A stretch of 64,000 nt of DNA from Paenibacillus protaetiae. Its GTDB lineage: Bacteria; Bacillota; Bacilli; Paenibacillales; Paenibacillaceae. The translations under genes were made by a program, and so were the position numbers. Positions 17,751-27,919 of this stretch are shown here, in pieces. Numbering within the stretch: position 1 is the stretch's first letter; each line of letters begins with the position of its first letter. The stretch covers positions 3,809,501 to 3,873,500 of the forward strand of contig NZ_CP035492.1 of assembly GCF_004135365.1 (NCBI RefSeq), written 5' to 3'. The notes beneath the pieces were generated by a model. The model was not told the DNA's origin. It was given only the letters and a program-made list of their open reading frames with translations, and ran no database searches.

Positions 17751-17773
17751 GCTGGTATGAGGGGTGTACATTA

Positions 17774-18655
17774 ATGCAGCAAACGATCAATAGCCATGTC
17801 CAGACCGGCCCCCTGCCAGCAAGGCGCAGCCGCCGGTTCAAACCAGGCAGCTTTTTCACGTATCTGATTTTGTCCGTATGGGCGCTAACGACAATTTATC
17901 CGATGTTCTGGATCATCAACAACTCGTTTAAGCTCTCGAACGACGTGATGAACCATTCGTTTACGCTGGCGCTTGATCCGGTCATGACGAATTACACTGC
18001 AGCGTTCGATAAAATCAACGTGGGCAAAAGCTATATGAACAGCATCATTATGTCCGGCAGCACCGTATTGCTTGTATTGTTTTTGGGCGGGCTTGCGGCG
18101 TATGTGCTGGCCCGTTTTCCATTCAAGGGCAAACGGCTTATCTTTTCGGTTTTGTATGCAAGCTTGCTTATTCCGGCCTTCGCAACGGTTGTGCCGGTCT
18201 ACGAGCTGCTTATTAAATGGAAGCTGGTCAATACGTATTTGGGGCTTATTTTGCCGCAGACGGCCGGCAACCTGACCTTTGCCATTCTCGTTATGGCCGG
18301 TTATATGGCGACGATTCCGAAGGAGCTGGAGGAAGCGGCGTTCATGGACGGCTGCAACCGGTGGACGATGTTTATCCGGATGTTCCTGCCGATGTCGAAG
18401 CCGGCATTTGCTTCCACCAGCATTTTTGTGTTTTTGTGGTCGTACAACGATTTGTTTTCGGCGCTTATTTTTGTCAACAAGGATACGGTCCGGCCGATCG
18501 TCTCCCTGCTGAACGAAATCAGCTCGCAATACGGCACCGACTTCGGCCTGATGGCGACCGCTGTTGCGCTGACGGTCATCCCGGTCCTGATCGTTTATCT
18601 GTTTATTTCGAGGTTTATCGAGAAAGGGCTGACGGAAGGCGCCATCAAGGGCTAA
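17774..18655 (+). CDS. Sugar ABC importer 1: permease (MalG/UgpE-like)
   Basis: 293 residues with six membrane segments. The N-terminal tail is rich in Arg and Lys (ARRSRRFKPG). The EAA loop is EEAAFMDGCNRWTMFIRMFLPM, given by its key residues E-A-A-x-x-D-G. The start ATG at 17774 lies seven bases after GGGGTG. A longer open frame upstream overlaps the first permease and is not used. The operon ends with a perfect 17-bp terminator. Confidence 0.92.
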   Translation: MQQTINSHVQTGPLPARRSRRFKPGSFFTYLILSVWALTTIYPMFWIINNSFKLSNDVMNHSFTLALDPVMTNYTAAFDKINVGKSYMNSIIMSGSTVLLVLFLGGLAAYVLARFPFKGKRLIFSVLYASLLIPAFATVVPVYELLIKWKLVNTYLGLILPQTAGNLTFAILVMAGYMATIPKELEEAAFMDGCNRWTMFIRMFLPMSKPAFASTSIFVFLWSYNDLFSALIFVNKDTVRPIVSLLNEISSQYGTDFGLMATAVALTVIPVLIVYLFISRFIEKGLTEGAIKG

Positions 18656-18750
18656 TAAAAGCTGGCGGGAAGGCGCCGCCCAAGGGTGGGCGATGACCGC
18701 CCCGGATGCCTTGGCGCACCCGTTTTTCTCCGGTTGTCCGGCAGGCCATA

Positions 18751-18798
18751 AAACCGCAGCCGCCTTGTTTTACAAGGCGGCTGCGGTTTTATTTTATT
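18751..18798 (+). terminator. Strong terminator of sugar importer 1
   Basis: A perfect 17-bp stem, AAACCGCAGCCGCCTTG (18751-18767) with CAAGGCGGCTGCGGTTT (18773-18789), followed by a T-rich tail. Confidence 0.88.
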
Positions 18799-18875
18799 CC
18801 TTAAATCAATATCTGATTATTTTAATCGGAATAGTATAAAAAATGATTGCAGCATGCAAGGGAGCGTGTTACGAT

Positions 18876-18941
18876 ATGGGCATCCAACAAGCGGAAAACC
18901 AATACCCATTCGAACAGGCCTATGAAAAGGAGAGAGAATAG
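18876..18941 (+). CDS. Possible 21-residue upstream peptide before the GNAT gene
   Basis: An open frame starting ATG at 18876 (MGIQQAENQYPF...) whose TAG stop touches the ATG of the next gene (TAGATG). The ribosome site of the GNAT gene (AAAGGAGAG) lies inside its last codons. GGGAG stands about 11 bases upstream of its own start. It is hydrophilic and resembles nothing I know. It may serve translational coupling, or it may be chance. Confidence 0.3.
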   Translation: MGIQQAENQYPFEQAYEKERE

Positions 18942-19427
18942 ATGAGCAATAACATTGTCATAGCGGCGGCGGAAGACGTACGCAGCGCAGATGCAGAGGA
19001 GCTGATTCGGGAGCTGAGCGAAGAGCTGGCCATATTGTATGAAACGACTGACGGCGGAGCAGGATTCCAGCCTTCCGATGTGGAGGTGCCGCGGTCTGCT
19101 TTTATTATCGCCCGGATTGACGGCTATCCGGTTGGCTGCGGAGCGCTGCGCCCGCTGGATGAGCAATCCGTTGAAGTGAAACGGATGTATACACGGAAAG
19201 AGTTCCGCCGCAAAGGCGTAGCGCAGGCAATATTAGCCGAAGCGGACCGCCTCGCTGCGTCGTTTGGCTATACGAACATTAAGCTGCAGACTGGCCCTAG
19301 ACAGCCGGAAGCGGCCGCTTTATACGAGCGGGTCGGCTATTACCGGATACCGCGGTTTAGCGGGGACTGGGATTTGGTGCTGGCGTATCAGAAAGATTTG
19401 GTGCCGGCCGGAGAAGAGGTCCGTTAA
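18942..19427 (+). CDS. GNAT-family N-acetyltransferase
   Basis: 161 residues, the usual single GNAT domain. Motif A (VKRMYTRKEFRRKGVAQAIL) contains the R-R-K-G-V-A acetyl-CoA pyrophosphate loop, and motif B has PEAAALYERVGYY. The start has AAAGGAGAG upstream. It lies 13 bases before an oxidoreductase gene and is probably co-transcribed with it. The acetyl acceptor is unknown. Confidence 0.9.
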   Translation: MSNNIVIAAAEDVRSADAEELIRELSEELAILYETTDGGAGFQPSDVEVPRSAFIIARIDGYPVGCGALRPLDEQSVEVKRMYTRKEFRRKGVAQAILAEADRLAASFGYTNIKLQTGPRQPEAAALYERVGYYRIPRFSGDWDLVLAYQKDLVPAGEEVR

Positions 19428-19440
19428 AGGGAGGGCGTTT

Positions 19441-20541
19441 ATGAAATTTGCATTGTTCAGCCTCCTGTCCAACATTCCGAATGCCGTGACAGGGGAGACG
19501 TTAACCGCTCAGCAAAAATTTCAAAACGTGCTGCGCCAGGCGGAGCTGGCGGAATCGCTAGGTTTTGAAGCGTACGGCGTAGGCGAGCGCCACGGCGCGC
19601 CGTTCCTGTCTTCTTCGCCGCCCGTTATTTTGACGGCGATTGCGGCTCGTACATCGCGCATCCGCCTGCTGACGACGGTAACTGTATTAAGCGTGCTTGA
19701 TCCGGTTCGGGTGGCGGAGGATTATGCGACGCTGGATCATTTGTCGGGCGGACGGCTGGAGCTTATTATCGGCAAAGGCAATGACCCGCGGCATTATCCG
19801 CTGTTTGGCATCAGCGAAGAGGAGCAGTGGGAATCGCTCGCCGAGCGCTATGAGCTGCTGAAGCGGTTATGGCAGGAGGAGAACGTAACCTGGGAAGGCC
19901 GTTACCGTCCAAAGCTGGAGCAGGTAACGACGCAGCCAAGGCCGTTCCAGCAGCATATTCCGGTATGGCACGGGAGCGCGTCGAGCACGTTGTCGACGGA
20001 GCTGGCCGCCAAGTACGGCGAGCCGCTGTTCTCGTCCAATACGTTTCACCCGCAAGCCAAATATAAGGCGCTTATCGACCATTATCGGGAGCGGCTTGCC
20101 TATTACGGCCATGACCCGCAATCTGCTGTTGTAGGAGCCGGAGCGGGCAGTTTATATTTGGCGAATACGAAGGAAGAAGCGATCCGCCGGTTCAAGCCGT
20201 ATTATGATGCCTTCTACGCAACGCCGGCGGCGCAGCATAACCAGTCGCCGTTCCGGGATATCGAAGACAATGTTGCGAACGGGCCGATTCTGGTTGGCAG
20301 CCCGGACAGCGTCATTGCCAAAATATTAGATTACCAGCAGGCGTTTGGCAGCCAGGTGCTCAGCATTAGCGTCGACGGCTTGACAGAAGCGGAGCAGCGG
20401 GAGCAGATCGAACGTTTTGCGGATGAAGTGATGCCCGTCCTGCGGCGCGAAGTGCCTAGCACGGTATGGAACAATCCGCCTGTAACACGCGGACAAAGCG
20501 TATTCGGAAGCAGCGGCCATTCGCCGGTACTGCATGTATAG
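19441..20541 (+). CDS. LLM-class flavin-dependent oxidoreductase (luciferase-like monooxygenase)
   Basis: 366 residues of the bacterial luciferase-like TIM barrel. Landmarks are YGVGERHGAPFLSSSPPVIL near residue 45, TSRIRLLTTVTVLSVLDPVRVAEDYATLDHLSGGRLE near residues 75-105 (only key parts listed: the LSGGR-E-L-I-IGKGN motif) and the later GSP-x-V block. It should bind FMN or F420 and reduce flavin with NAD(P)H-dependent supply. The start ATG at 19441 follows AAAGGGAGGG. It follows the acetyltransferase by 13 bases. Confidence 0.9.
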   Translation: MKFALFSLLSNIPNAVTGETLTAQQKFQNVLRQAELAESLGFEAYGVGERHGAPFLSSSPPVILTAIAARTSRIRLLTTVTVLSVLDPVRVAEDYATLDHLSGGRLELIIGKGNDPRHYPLFGISEEEQWESLAERYELLKRLWQEENVTWEGRYRPKLEQVTTQPRPFQQHIPVWHGSASSTLSTELAAKYGEPLFSSNTFHPQAKYKALIDHYRERLAYYGHDPQSAVVGAGAGSLYLANTKEEAIRRFKPYYDAFYATPAAQHNQSPFRDIEDNVANGPILVGSPDSVIAKILDYQQAFGSQVLSISVDGLTEAEQREQIERFADEVMPVLRREVPSTVWNNPPVTRGQSVFGSSGHSPVLHV

Positions 20542-20564
20542 CAACAAGAAATATGTCGTTATTT

Positions 20565-20595
20565 AGCGCTAAACCACCTGGTTTGGCGCTTTTTG
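20565..20595 (+). terminator. Intrinsic terminator after the oxidoreductase gene
   Basis: AGCGCTAAACCA (20565-20576) pairs with TGGTTTGGCGCT (20579-20590), with one T-G pair and a tight loop, then five T. Confidence 0.75.
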
Positions 20596-20603
20596 TATGC
20601 CAG

Positions 20604-20632
20604 TTGTAAAGTGTTGTGAAATAAAATATATT
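20604..20632 (+). promoter_or_regulatory. Candidate promoter of the large secreted protein gene
   Basis: -35 TTGTAA (20604-20609), 17-base spacer, -10 TATATT (20627-20632). A 90-base leader would follow. Confidence 0.4.
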
Positions 20633-20723
20633 TCTATCATTTTTTTACAAATTCCTATCACCATCGCCAGAGAAAACATGGTAGAATATGGGCGATTCAG
20701 AAAAAGAATGTGGAGGGATTGTT

Positions 20724-23700
20724 GTGGGGAAATTGGCTAGACTGAAGTCCAGCTGGTGGAAGCTGGCGTTTATGCTGCTTCTGGCGCTGCCGCTTCAATA
20801 TCAATGGACAAGCCGTTCCGCTCATGCGGAAGGCCCGGCTGACCCGGCTCCTTATATTGAAGCCAAAGTTGTGAATGAAAATGCCGGTAAAAAAGTACTG
20901 TTCGACAACACCCACGAAGAGACGGCCGGTGCTGCGGACTGGGTCATCGACGGAGCCTTTTCCGATTTTGGCAATGCGCTTGCTAACAACGGTTATTATG
21001 TAAAAGAGCTCCGCAAAACGACACCTTTCACCTACGACGATTTGAAGGATTATAACGTTTTTGTTATCGCAGAACCTAATGTCCCTTTTAAGACAAGCGA
21101 ACAAGCTGCTATGAAGCAATATGTGGAAAACGGCGGCAGCATCTTTTTTGTAGGCGATCATTACAACTCCGACCGGAATAAAAACCGCTGGGACGGCTCA
21201 GAAGCGATTAACGGCTACCGCCGCGGCGCTTTCGGCAACCCGACTAAAGGGATGAGCGCGGAGGAAGCGAACTCTGATGCCATGAAGGATGTGACCAGCA
21301 CCGATTGGCTGGCTGACAACTTTGGCATCCGGTTCCGCTATAATGCCTTGGGCGATCTGAACGCTACTAACGTAGTGGCGCCAAGCCAGTCATTTGGCAT
21401 TACGCAAGGCGTATCGGCAGCAGCCGTTCACGCAGGGTCGACGCTCGCCATTATTGATCCGACTAAGGCAAAAGGCATCATCTACGTGCCGCAAACGAAT
21501 GAAGCTTGGGCAAGTGCTGTTGACCAAGGCGTGTACAACGGCGGCGGCGTAGCTGAAGGCCCCTATGTAGCCGTATCCAAGCTGGGCGGCGGCAAAGCGG
21601 CTTTTATCGGCGATTCGTCCGCCGTGGAAGACGTGACGCCTAAATATGTGCGCGAAGATAACGGCGGGAAGAAAACAACCTACGACGGCTTCAAGGAACA
21701 AAACGACGGCGTTCTTCTCGTCAATATTATTAACTGGCTGTCGAAGCAGGAAAGCTATACAAGCTTCAGTGATGTTTCCGGCTTGCAGCTTGATCAGCCT
21801 ACGGCGCTGTACTCCTACGAAATACCGCAAAACTCGACGGAACCGCAAGCAGAGCCTTGGGCTGCTCCGGACCCAGGTTACAAATGGTATGACCGCTCGA
21901 CGTTCAAGCCGGGTTCCTTTGGCGGAGCGACAGCAGCAGCTAACCCGGCTTACAGCTTCGTTCATCAAAATGTTATTCCGAATAACGGCCAGGAGTTCCC
22001 GGTCCGCGTTGTGTTTAACAACCTTGCCCCCAATTCCACCGTCAGCAATTATCAGATCGGCATTTATTTGACAAACGGCGGTACGCAAATCGCCCAGGTT
22101 AAAGGCGATAACGGCACATGGCCAACCGCATACGGCTACAGCGCCAACTTCAGCGTAACGGCTGATGCAACGGGACATGCGTCCAAAGATTTGACGGTCC
22201 GGCTGAAAGCGGGCTCTACGGGAGCTGCCAGCCTTCGGCTGAGACAAAACGGCAGTAATCTGCTGACCGAATCGGTGACGCTGGACAATGTTCCAGGAGA
22301 GTCGCTGCCGGAGGACGAAGGCCCGATTCCGGCTCAAATTTCGATTGCCGAAGCACGCGCTAAAGCGGCAGGTTCAACGGTAACGGTAGAAGGCGTAGTG
22401 ACGACCGAACCGGGCGCTTACGGCGGCCAAGCCTTTTATTTGCAGGACGCAACGGGCGGCATTTATGTATTCCAGAATGCCATTGGCTTTCATCAAGGCG
22501 ATGTCGTAAAAATAACGGCTGCAACTGCGTTGTACAATACGGAGCTGGAGCTTAGCGATATTGTCGCTATCGAAAAAACGGGCGCAGCCGAGCTGCCTGC
22601 ACCGATTCAAGGGGCTGTTGTCAGCAGCGGCAATCAGGGCCAGCTGCTCCAAATTCAAGATGTAACGATCACCAATATCATTACAGCAACGCCGGCAGGC
22701 TCGTTTGAGTTTGATGGCGTGAGCGCAGACGGCACGTCTACTCATGTTCGCGTGGATGGACGCATCGGCGTTACGCTGGACAGCTTCCCGTATGCCGAAG
22801 GGCAAAAAGTAACCGTAACCGGCGTATCGGCGATCTTTAAAAACCTGTATCAGCTGAAGCCGCGCAGCATTGCAGACTTTGTGCCTTCTGCTCCTCCAGC
22901 CGATACGACCGCTCCGACTGCTGCAGCTGAACTGTCCGCAGCTCCAAACGGTAACGGCTGGTTTAATCAAGATGTTCAAGTGACAATCCATTCCGCCGAC
23001 GATCAGCCGGGCGAAGTAAACACGTTTTATGCGGTAAACGGCAATGATTATGTTTCCTATACGGAACCTGTCGCTATTACGGCGGAAGGCGACAATGACG
23101 TTGCGTATTACGCGGTTGACGCGGCAGGCAACAAAGGAGAAGGTGCTCCGCTCCAGATCAAGCTCGACAAAACAGCGCCAGACGTAACGCTGACGCAATC
23201 CGGCAAGCCGGCTCACGATGTGCTGGAGACGGATACGCTGGTTTACTCGCTTGTCAGCAAGGACGAACTGTCCGGCGTAGCGTCGGAGCAGCTGCTGCTT
23301 GACGGCAGCGCCGTTCCAACCGGATATACGATTGCAGCTTCCAAGCTGGGCACAGGCACACATACTATTCAATACGTAGTAACGGATCTTGCAGGCAACG
23401 AGGCGGCTCAAAGTTTTACATTTAAAGTAAGCTCCAAGCCGCTTGCTTCGGGAGCGCCAGGTACGCCGGTGCTGTCGGACAATAACGGATATGATACAGG
23501 GCTTCGTGACGGAAGCTATGCGGTAACGATGAACTTGTGGTGGGGCAATAACGGTACGGAGTACCGTTTATATGAGAATGGCGTACTCATTGACACCGTA
23601 CAGTTGAAGGATGTTTCGCCGGCAGCTCAAACGGCCAGCACGAACATTACCGGCAAAGCAAACGGCACGTACAACTATACGGCTGAGCTGATCAATGCTT

Positions 23701-24029
23701 ACGGCAAATCGGTCAGCAACACGCTTGTAGTCACTGTAACCGACGCTTCCCCGGGCAAAGCGGTATTGTCGCAAGACAACTGGGATGGAGACGGCAATTA
23801 TAACGTAACGATGAATTTGTGGTGGGGAACGAATGCAACGGAATACCGCTTGTATGAGAATGGCGTGCTGATTGATACCCAATCGTTAAAAGAAGCGACG
23901 CCGGCGGCTCAAAGTGCGGTAACATCCATTGCAGGCAAAGCAAAAGGCACATACGTATACCGCTGTGAACTGGTCAATGCAGCAGGCGTCACTTCCAGCG
24001 ATACGATTACGGTGAACGTAACCAAATAA
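20724..24029 (+). CDS. Large secreted multidomain protein: GATase-like domain, OB-fold domain, Ig-like modules
   Basis: 1101 residues from GTG at 20724, six bases after GGAGGG. A Sec signal peptide ([16 protein letters not shown], cleavage near AHA-E at 35/36) exports it; no LPxTG or S-layer motif is visible. Residues about 45-360 form an alpha/beta domain ([49 protein letters not shown]) resembling class-I glutamine amidotransferase-like folds without an obvious catalytic Cys. Residues about 535-720 ([21 protein letters not shown] to [11 protein letters not shown], key parts) look like the OB-fold domain found in YhcR-type extracellular nucleases. Residues 725-905 are Ig-like. Two Ig/FN3-like copies of about 95 residues follow (from about 908 and 1009). 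No nuclease or glycosidase active site is visible; binding or scaffold function is possible. Confidence 0.85.
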   Translation: MGKLARLKSSWWKLAFMLLLALPLQYQWTSRSAHAEGPADPAPYIEAKVVNENAGKKVLFDNTHEETAGAADWVIDGAFSDFGNALANNGYYVKELRKTTPFTYDDLKDYNVFVIAEPNVPFKTSEQAAMKQYVENGGSIFFVGDHYNSDRNKNRWDGSEAINGYRRGAFGNPTKGMSAEEANSDAMKDVTSTDWLADNFGIRFRYNALGDLNATNVVAPSQSFGITQGVSAAAVHAGSTLAIIDPTKAKGIIYVPQTNEAWASAVDQGVYNGGGVAEGPYVAVSKLGGGKAAFIGDSSAVEDVTPKYVREDNGGKKTTYDGFKEQNDGVLLVNIINWLSKQESYTSFSDVSGLQLDQPTALYSYEIPQNSTEPQAEPWAAPDPGYKWYDRSTFKPGSFGGATAAANPAYSFVHQNVIPNNGQEFPVRVVFNNLAPNSTVSNYQIGIYLTNGGTQIAQVKGDNGTWPTAYGYSANFSVTADATGHASKDLTVRLKAGSTGAASLRLRQNGSNLLTESVTLDNVPGESLPEDEGPIPAQISIAEARAKAAGSTVTVEGVVTTEPGAYGGQAFYLQDATGGIYVFQNAIGFHQGDVVKITAATALYNTELELSDIVAIEKTGAAELPAPIQGAVVSSGNQGQLLQIQDVTITNIITATPAGSFEFDGVSADGTSTHVRVDGRIGVTLDSFPYAEGQKVTVTGVSAIFKNLYQLKPRSIADFVPSAPPADTTAPTAAAELSAAPNGNGWFNQDVQVTIHSADDQPGEVNTFYAVNGNDYVSYTEPVAITAEGDNDVAYYAVDAAGNKGEGAPLQIKLDKTAPDVTLTQSGKPAHDVLETDTLVYSLVSKDELSGVASEQLLLDGSAVPTGYTIAASKLGTGTHTIQYVVTDLAGNEAAQSFTFKVSSKPLASGAPGTPVLSDNNGYDTGLRDGSYAVTMNLWWGNNGTEYRLYENGVLIDTVQLKDVSPAAQTASTNITGKANGTYNYTAELINAYGKSVSNTLVVTVTDASPGKAVLSQDNWDGDGNYNVTMNLWWGTNATEYRLYENGVLIDTQSLKEATPAAQSAVTSIAGKAKGTYVYRCELVNAAGVTSSDTITVNVTK
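23450..24026 (+). repeat. Two tandem copies of an Ig/FN3-like module in the coding sequence
   Basis: Copy 1 (about 23450-23742) and copy 2 (about 23750-24026) share [26 protein letters not shown] and KGTY/NGTY blocks. The DNA is also conserved around TATGAGAATGGCGT, which suggests internal duplication. Similar modules occur at the C-terminus of Paenibacillus chitinases and other secreted hydrolases. Confidence 0.8.
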
Positions 24030-24036
24030 CGACCGG

Positions 24037-24065
24037 TAATCCGGGCAGATAACCTGCCCGGATTA
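24037..24065 (+). terminator. Hairpin after the large secreted protein gene
   Basis: TAATCCGGGCAG (24037-24048) pairs perfectly with CTGCCCGGATTA (24054-24065), loop of five. There is no T tract. Confidence 0.6.
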
Positions 24066-24070
24066 CAAGC

Positions 24071-24117
24071 AACAGGGTTGTCCAAGCCATCTATTGATGA
24101 CTTCGGACAACCCTGTT
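24071..24117. terminator. Second hairpin between the convergent transcripts
   Basis: AACAGGGTTGTCC (24071-24083) pairs perfectly with GGACAACCCTGTT (24105-24117), with further AAG/CTT pairing inside. Together with the preceding hairpin it separates the secreted protein gene from the phn operon. The rest of the gap to 24292 shows nothing else. Confidence 0.55.
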
Positions 24118-24292
24118 TAGTTGCTTTAAAATATGGCGGGCTTGCAGGCGGCAAGCTCTGCGTATTCTGCTTTGCTTAGCCGGTTAGCCACGGCTGCTGT
24201 GCCACAGCTGTGTACCAAGCGGGGCTGAGCCTGTTATGCGGTGTACAACCGGGATGCACCCTGCCAAGCAGCGCACAGGCTAAGCAGCGGCC

Positions 24293-25096
24293 TTATACCA
24301 GCTTTCTGCGGATGGCGCTGGAGAAGAGGTCGGTGATCGTAATCATCACAACGATCCCGAGTAAAATAATGCCGACGCGATCCCAATGGCGTGTGCTTAA
24401 CGCAAAAATAAGCGGAACGCCGATCCCTCCGGCGCCGATCGCGCCAAGGACGGAAGCGGAGCGCATATTGATTTCGAAGCGATACAGCGTGTAGGACAAG
24501 AAACCCGGCAGCACCTGCGGCAGTACGGCAAACCATAACGTCTGCAGCTTATTGGCGCCGGAAGCGGTCAACGCTTCGGACGGGCCGCGGTCAATGTTTT
24601 CGATTTCATCGCCGTACAGCTTGCCCAGCATCCCGATCGAATGGACGCCAAGCGCCAGCACGCCCGCGAAGGAACCCGGGCCAACCGCTTTAATGAATAT
24701 CAAGGCCATCACTAATTCCGGAAAGGTGCGAACGATGCTGAGAATGATTTTGCCGGTTCCCGATACAGTCCGTAAACGGCTCATGTTCCGGGCAGACCAG
24801 AAGGCAAACGGAATACAAAGGATAGCGGAAATGAACGTGCCTAATATCGAGATCATAAGTGTATCCAGCAGTCCGCGCAGCAAATCTTCTCCATCCGGCA
24901 AATAGACGTAACCCCAGTCCGGCGAGAAGATGCCGCTTACGATGGAGCTGAATACTTTGCCGGCTGTTTTTTTCAAGCCGGAAAATTCAACCCCGGAGAA
25001 CGCCCATACATAAATGAGGATCAAAGCGATATAGATCAGCCAGCGGTAAGGTTTTTTCCGCGGTTTGCGGACAACGGTATCCCATGTTTTGATCAT
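24293..25096 (-). CDS. phnE: Phosphonate-type ABC importer permease 2 (PhnE)
   Basis: 267 residues with five or six membrane segments. The PhnE block FPELVMALIFIKAVGPGSFAGVLALGVHSIGMLGKLYGDEIENIDRGPSEALTASGANKLQ (landmarks GPGSFAGVLAL and IDRGPSEALTASGAN) and the later VLGAIGAGGIGVPL motif are diagnostic. The start is ATG at 25096, overlapping the previous stop (ATGA). A longer frame runs back inside the previous gene and is not used. It is the last of four genes phnD-phnC-phnE-phnE. Confidence 0.92.
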   Translation of the reverse strand: MIKTWDTVVRKPRKKPYRWLIYIALILIYVWAFSGVEFSGLKKTAGKVFSSIVSGIFSPDWGYVYLPDGEDLLRGLLDTLMISILGTFISAILCIPFAFWSARNMSRLRTVSGTGKIILSIVRTFPELVMALIFIKAVGPGSFAGVLALGVHSIGMLGKLYGDEIENIDRGPSEALTASGANKLQTLWFAVLPQVLPGFLSYTLYRFEINMRSASVLGAIGAGGIGVPLIFALSTRHWDRVGIILLGIVVMITITDLFSSAIRRKLV

Positions 25097-25914
25097 AGCA
25101 GCTTCTCCCGCAGCTTCGTGCTTGCGTAGTCGATAATAAGCACGATAGCTAAAGTAAATAAAATGATGACGCAAGTTTTGTCATATTCCAGGAAGCCTAA
25201 CGTCGCTTCGTAAAAAAGGCCGATGCCGCCTGCTCCGACAAGGCCAAGCACGGCTGCGGCACGGACGTTGATTTCAAAAGTATAAAGCAAATAAGACATG
25301 AAATGGGCTTGGACCTGCGGAACGACGGCGTAGACGATGTTTTGGATACGGTTAGCGCCAACTGCCTGCATCGCTTCCAAAGGGCCGTGATCAATCGTTT
25401 CCATCACTTCGTAAATCAGCTTGGACATCAGCCCAAACGAAAAGACGGTTAAAGCCAGCATCCCTGCAAAAGGCCCGATACCGAAAATGGCGACGAACAA
25501 GGCGGCCATCAGAAGGTCGGGAACGGTCCGAACCAGGTTCAGTAAAAAACGAACCGGGTAATATACCCAGCGCGACGGCGAAATATTGCTTGCGCACAGC
25601 AAGGCGACCGGGATGGAAAGAATGGCGCCAAACGTTGTACCCAGCCACGCCATGCGGATCGTATCCAGCATGCCGTCTACAATATTATCGAAGTAGCTCC
25701 ATCTGGGCGGGAACATTTCCTTCAGCAGCTTCATCATCTCGGGCATGCCCTCAAACAGCTCCCCGAAAGAAGCTTCCGTCCGGTGGGCGCTGAACCATAA
25801 CAAGAGCAGCACAAGCACGGCGGTCAAATAATGCTTAAGCCGGTTAGGAGGTTTCGGCCGCTGCTTTACCGGGGTGACAGGAGGCGTTATGTTCAGATCG
25901 GCGCGTATGCTCAT
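25093..25914 (-). CDS. phnE: Phosphonate-type ABC importer permease 1 (PhnE)
   Basis: 273 residues. It has the same landmarks as its neighbour ([53 protein letters not shown]), so the two are paralogues that probably form a heterodimeric channel. The N-terminal 35 residues are a basic cytoplasmic tail. The start ATG at 25914 overlaps the phnC stop by four bases. Confidence 0.92.
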   Translation of the reverse strand: MSIRADLNITPPVTPVKQRPKPPNRLKHYLTAVLVLLLLWFSAHRTEASFGELFEGMPEMMKLLKEMFPPRWSYFDNIVDGMLDTIRMAWLGTTFGAILSIPVALLCASNISPSRWVYYPVRFLLNLVRTVPDLLMAALFVAIFGIGPFAGMLALTVFSFGLMSKLIYEVMETIDHGPLEAMQAVGANRIQNIVYAVVPQVQAHFMSYLLYTFEINVRAAAVLGLVGAGGIGLFYEATLGFLEYDKTCVIILFTLAIVLIIDYASTKLREKLL

Positions 25915-26681
25915 CCGATCTCACCCAGCAGCTCGCTGCGGTCAATCGGCCGGCCGTAGATTTCAGCAAATTTCTCATCCGTTGCTTCCGACACCGGACC
26001 GTCAAATACAACCTCGCCGGCGCGCAAGCCAACGATACGTGTTGCATATTCGCGGGCCAGGTCAATAAAGTGAAGATTGACAATAGTCGTGATACCAAGC
26101 TCCTGGTTAATTTTTTTCAAATCGTCCATCACTTGCTTGGTCGTCAGCGGGTCAAGCGATGCGACAGGTTCGTCCGCTAAAATGATTTTTGCTTCTTGGG
26201 CCAGCACGCGTGCAATGGCGACCCGCTGCTGCTGGCCGCCGGACAGCTCGTCCGCCCGGGCATACGCTTTTTCCACGATATTGACACGGTCCAGCGCTTC
26301 GAACGCCAGGTTCATATCTTCTTTCGGAAACCGCCCCAGAATGGTGCGCAGCGTCGAATGATAACCGACTCGGCCGGCAAGCACGTTGCGCAGTACGCTG
26401 GACCGCTTGACCAGGTTGAAGCTTTGGAAGATCATGCCGATATTGCGCCGGATCAGGCGAAGCTCCTTGCCGCTTGCTGTAGTAATTGATTTGCCGCCAA
26501 TCAGAATATCGCCTTCCGTAATATCATGAAGCCGGTTAATGGACCGCAGCAAGGTCGATTTGCCTGCGCCCGACAAGCCAACAACAGCGATAAATTCGCC
26601 TTCGCCAAACGAAAGGTTAATGCCGTTTAGTCCTTTCGTCGCATTGGGGTACACTTTCGATACGTTGCGCAGCTCTATCAT
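25911..26681 (-). CDS. phnC: Phosphonate-type ABC importer ATPase (PhnC)
   Basis: 256 residues. Walker A is GLSGAGKST near residues 36-44, signature [15 protein letters not shown], Walker [14 protein letters not shown], and the switch histidine lies in VNLHFIDLA; the V-A-S-L-D-P and N-L-H pattern is typical of PhnC. The start is ATG at 26681, eight bases after GGAAGGG. An upstream in-frame stretch runs through the hairpin and is non-coding. It energises import through the two PhnE permeases. Confidence 0.93.
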   Translation of the reverse strand: MIELRNVSKVYPNATKGLNGINLSFGEGEFIAVVGLSGAGKSTLLRSINRLHDITEGDILIGGKSITTASGKELRLIRRNIGMIFQSFNLVKRSSVLRNVLAGRVGYHSTLRTILGRFPKEDMNLAFEALDRVNIVEKAYARADELSGGQQQRVAIARVLAQEAKIILADEPVASLDPLTTKQVMDDLKKINQELGITTIVNLHFIDLAREYATRIVGLRAGEVVFDGPVSEATDEKFAEIYGRPIDRSELLGEIG

Positions 26682-26722
26682 GCTTGCACCCTTCCTTTTG
26701 GTTAACGTTTGGTATTCGTAAT

Positions 26723-26780
26723 GGAATGGGACAAGCCAGTACAAGGCGCAATGGCGCTTCATACTGGCTTGTCCCGTTCC
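26723..26780. repeat. Long hairpin between phnD and phnC
   Basis: A 19-bp inverted repeat: GGAATGGGACAAGCCAGTA (26723-26741) and TACTGGCTTGTCCCGTTCC (26762-26780), with one mismatch and a 20-base loop. It lies between the binding-protein gene and the ATPase gene and may reduce read-through or protect the phnD message. Confidence 0.7.
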
Positions 26781-26803
26781 AAATAAGACCGCTACGGGAT
26801 AGG

Positions 26804-27814
26804 CTATTCGGTTTTTACTTTTTCCCCGTATTTGCGGACAATGTCAAACTTGCTGTCATCGGATTTCACATAACCTTGGTGCGAATAGATGTCGAAAATA
26901 ATTTGGTGGCCGTCCGGATCATTGCCGATGTCGATAAACGCTTGTTGGATTTTAGCAGCCCAGTCTGCGTTCATGTCGGTACGTACGGCAATGGTGTCGT
27001 TCGGGATTGGCTCTGTAAATGCCAATACGCGGGTGTCGTCAAATACGGTCGGATAGTCCTTTTGTACGGTCGTGCGCGCATCTTGGAAAATCGCAGCAGC
27101 GTCAACGTCGCCGTTCAGCACGGCGATAACCGCTTGGTCATGGCCTTTCAGCGTTACCGGCTGAACATCTTTCAGCGGGTCGAGGCCATTGTCAAGCAGC
27201 AAGCCTGCCGGCCATACATAACCTGCGGAAGACGTTACGTTTTGGTAGCCCATTTTTTTGCCTTTCAAATCGGCGATCGATTGGATCGGGGAATCTTTTT
27301 TGACGATAATCATCGATTTGTAGGAGTCCACCAGTTCTTGGGTAGGCTGGCCGGTAGCGTCGTCTACGCCAAAACGGGTAGCTTGCAAAATAATGTTTGC
27401 TGCGCCTTTGTCTTTCGCCAGTACGTAAGCTGTAGGAGGCAGGAAGCCAACGTCGACTTTTTTCGAGGCCATGGCTTCAATAATCGTGTTGTAGTCTGTC
27501 GATACGCTTACTTTTACCGGAATGCCCAGCTTATCCCCCAGAAGTTTTTCGAGCGGTTTTGCTTTTGCTTCAAGCGTGTCGGCGTTTTGCGAAGGCACGA
27601 ACTGAACGGTCAGCTCCTTTGGAACATAACCTTCCGACTTGGCAGGCTCAGCGGACGGCGATGGCGTTGCCGCATCAGCACTTGCCGAAGCTGTAGGCGA
27701 CGGGCTGCTGTTCCCGTTTTTGTTCGAAGCGGAGTTGTTGTTATTGCCGCATGCGCTAAGCAGCAATACAACAGCCAAAACAAGCGGTAAAGCAAGAGCA
27801 CTCAATTTTTTCAA
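26804..27814 (-). CDS. phnD: Phosphonate/phosphite-type ABC importer binding lipoprotein (PhnD-like)
   Basis: 336 residues. Lipoprotein signal [21 protein letters not shown] (lipobox LLSAC), a Ser/Pro/Ala/Thr linker, then a PhnD/PtxB fold with [27 protein letters not shown], the [16 protein letters not shown] block and [19 protein letters not shown]. The start is TTG at 27814, seven bases after GGAGGG; the frame also opens at a TTG at 27829 before that site. It is the receptor for phosphonate, phosphite or a related phosphorus compound. The sequence alone does not separate these. Confidence 0.9.
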   Translation of the reverse strand: MKKLSALALPLVLAVVLLLSACGNNNNSASNKNGNSSPSPTASASADAATPSPSAEPAKSEGYVPKELTVQFVPSQNADTLEAKAKPLEKLLGDKLGIPVKVSVSTDYNTIIEAMASKKVDVGFLPPTAYVLAKDKGAANIILQATRFGVDDATGQPTQELVDSYKSMIIVKKDSPIQSIADLKGKKMGYQNVTSSAGYVWPAGLLLDNGLDPLKDVQPVTLKGHDQAVIAVLNGDVDAAAIFQDARTTVQKDYPTVFDDTRVLAFTEPIPNDTIAVRTDMNADWAAKIQQAFIDIGNDPDGHQIIFDIYSHQGYVKSDDSKFDIVRKYGEKVKTE

Positions 27815-27858
27815 CCTGATTCCCTCCAAATATATCTATTTATCGTTACCTGGTTAAT

Positions 27859-27887
27859 ATAGTAATATTTTATTAGAATCAGGTAAA
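27859..27887 (-). promoter_or_regulatory. Candidate phn operon promoter
   Basis: On the minus strand, -35 TTTACC (27882-27887), 17-base spacer, -10 TACTAT (27859-27864), about 45 bases before phnD. Confidence 0.45.
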
Positions 27888-27919
27888 GTGGGTATTAATT
27901 TATTGTAAATATTTTTATA

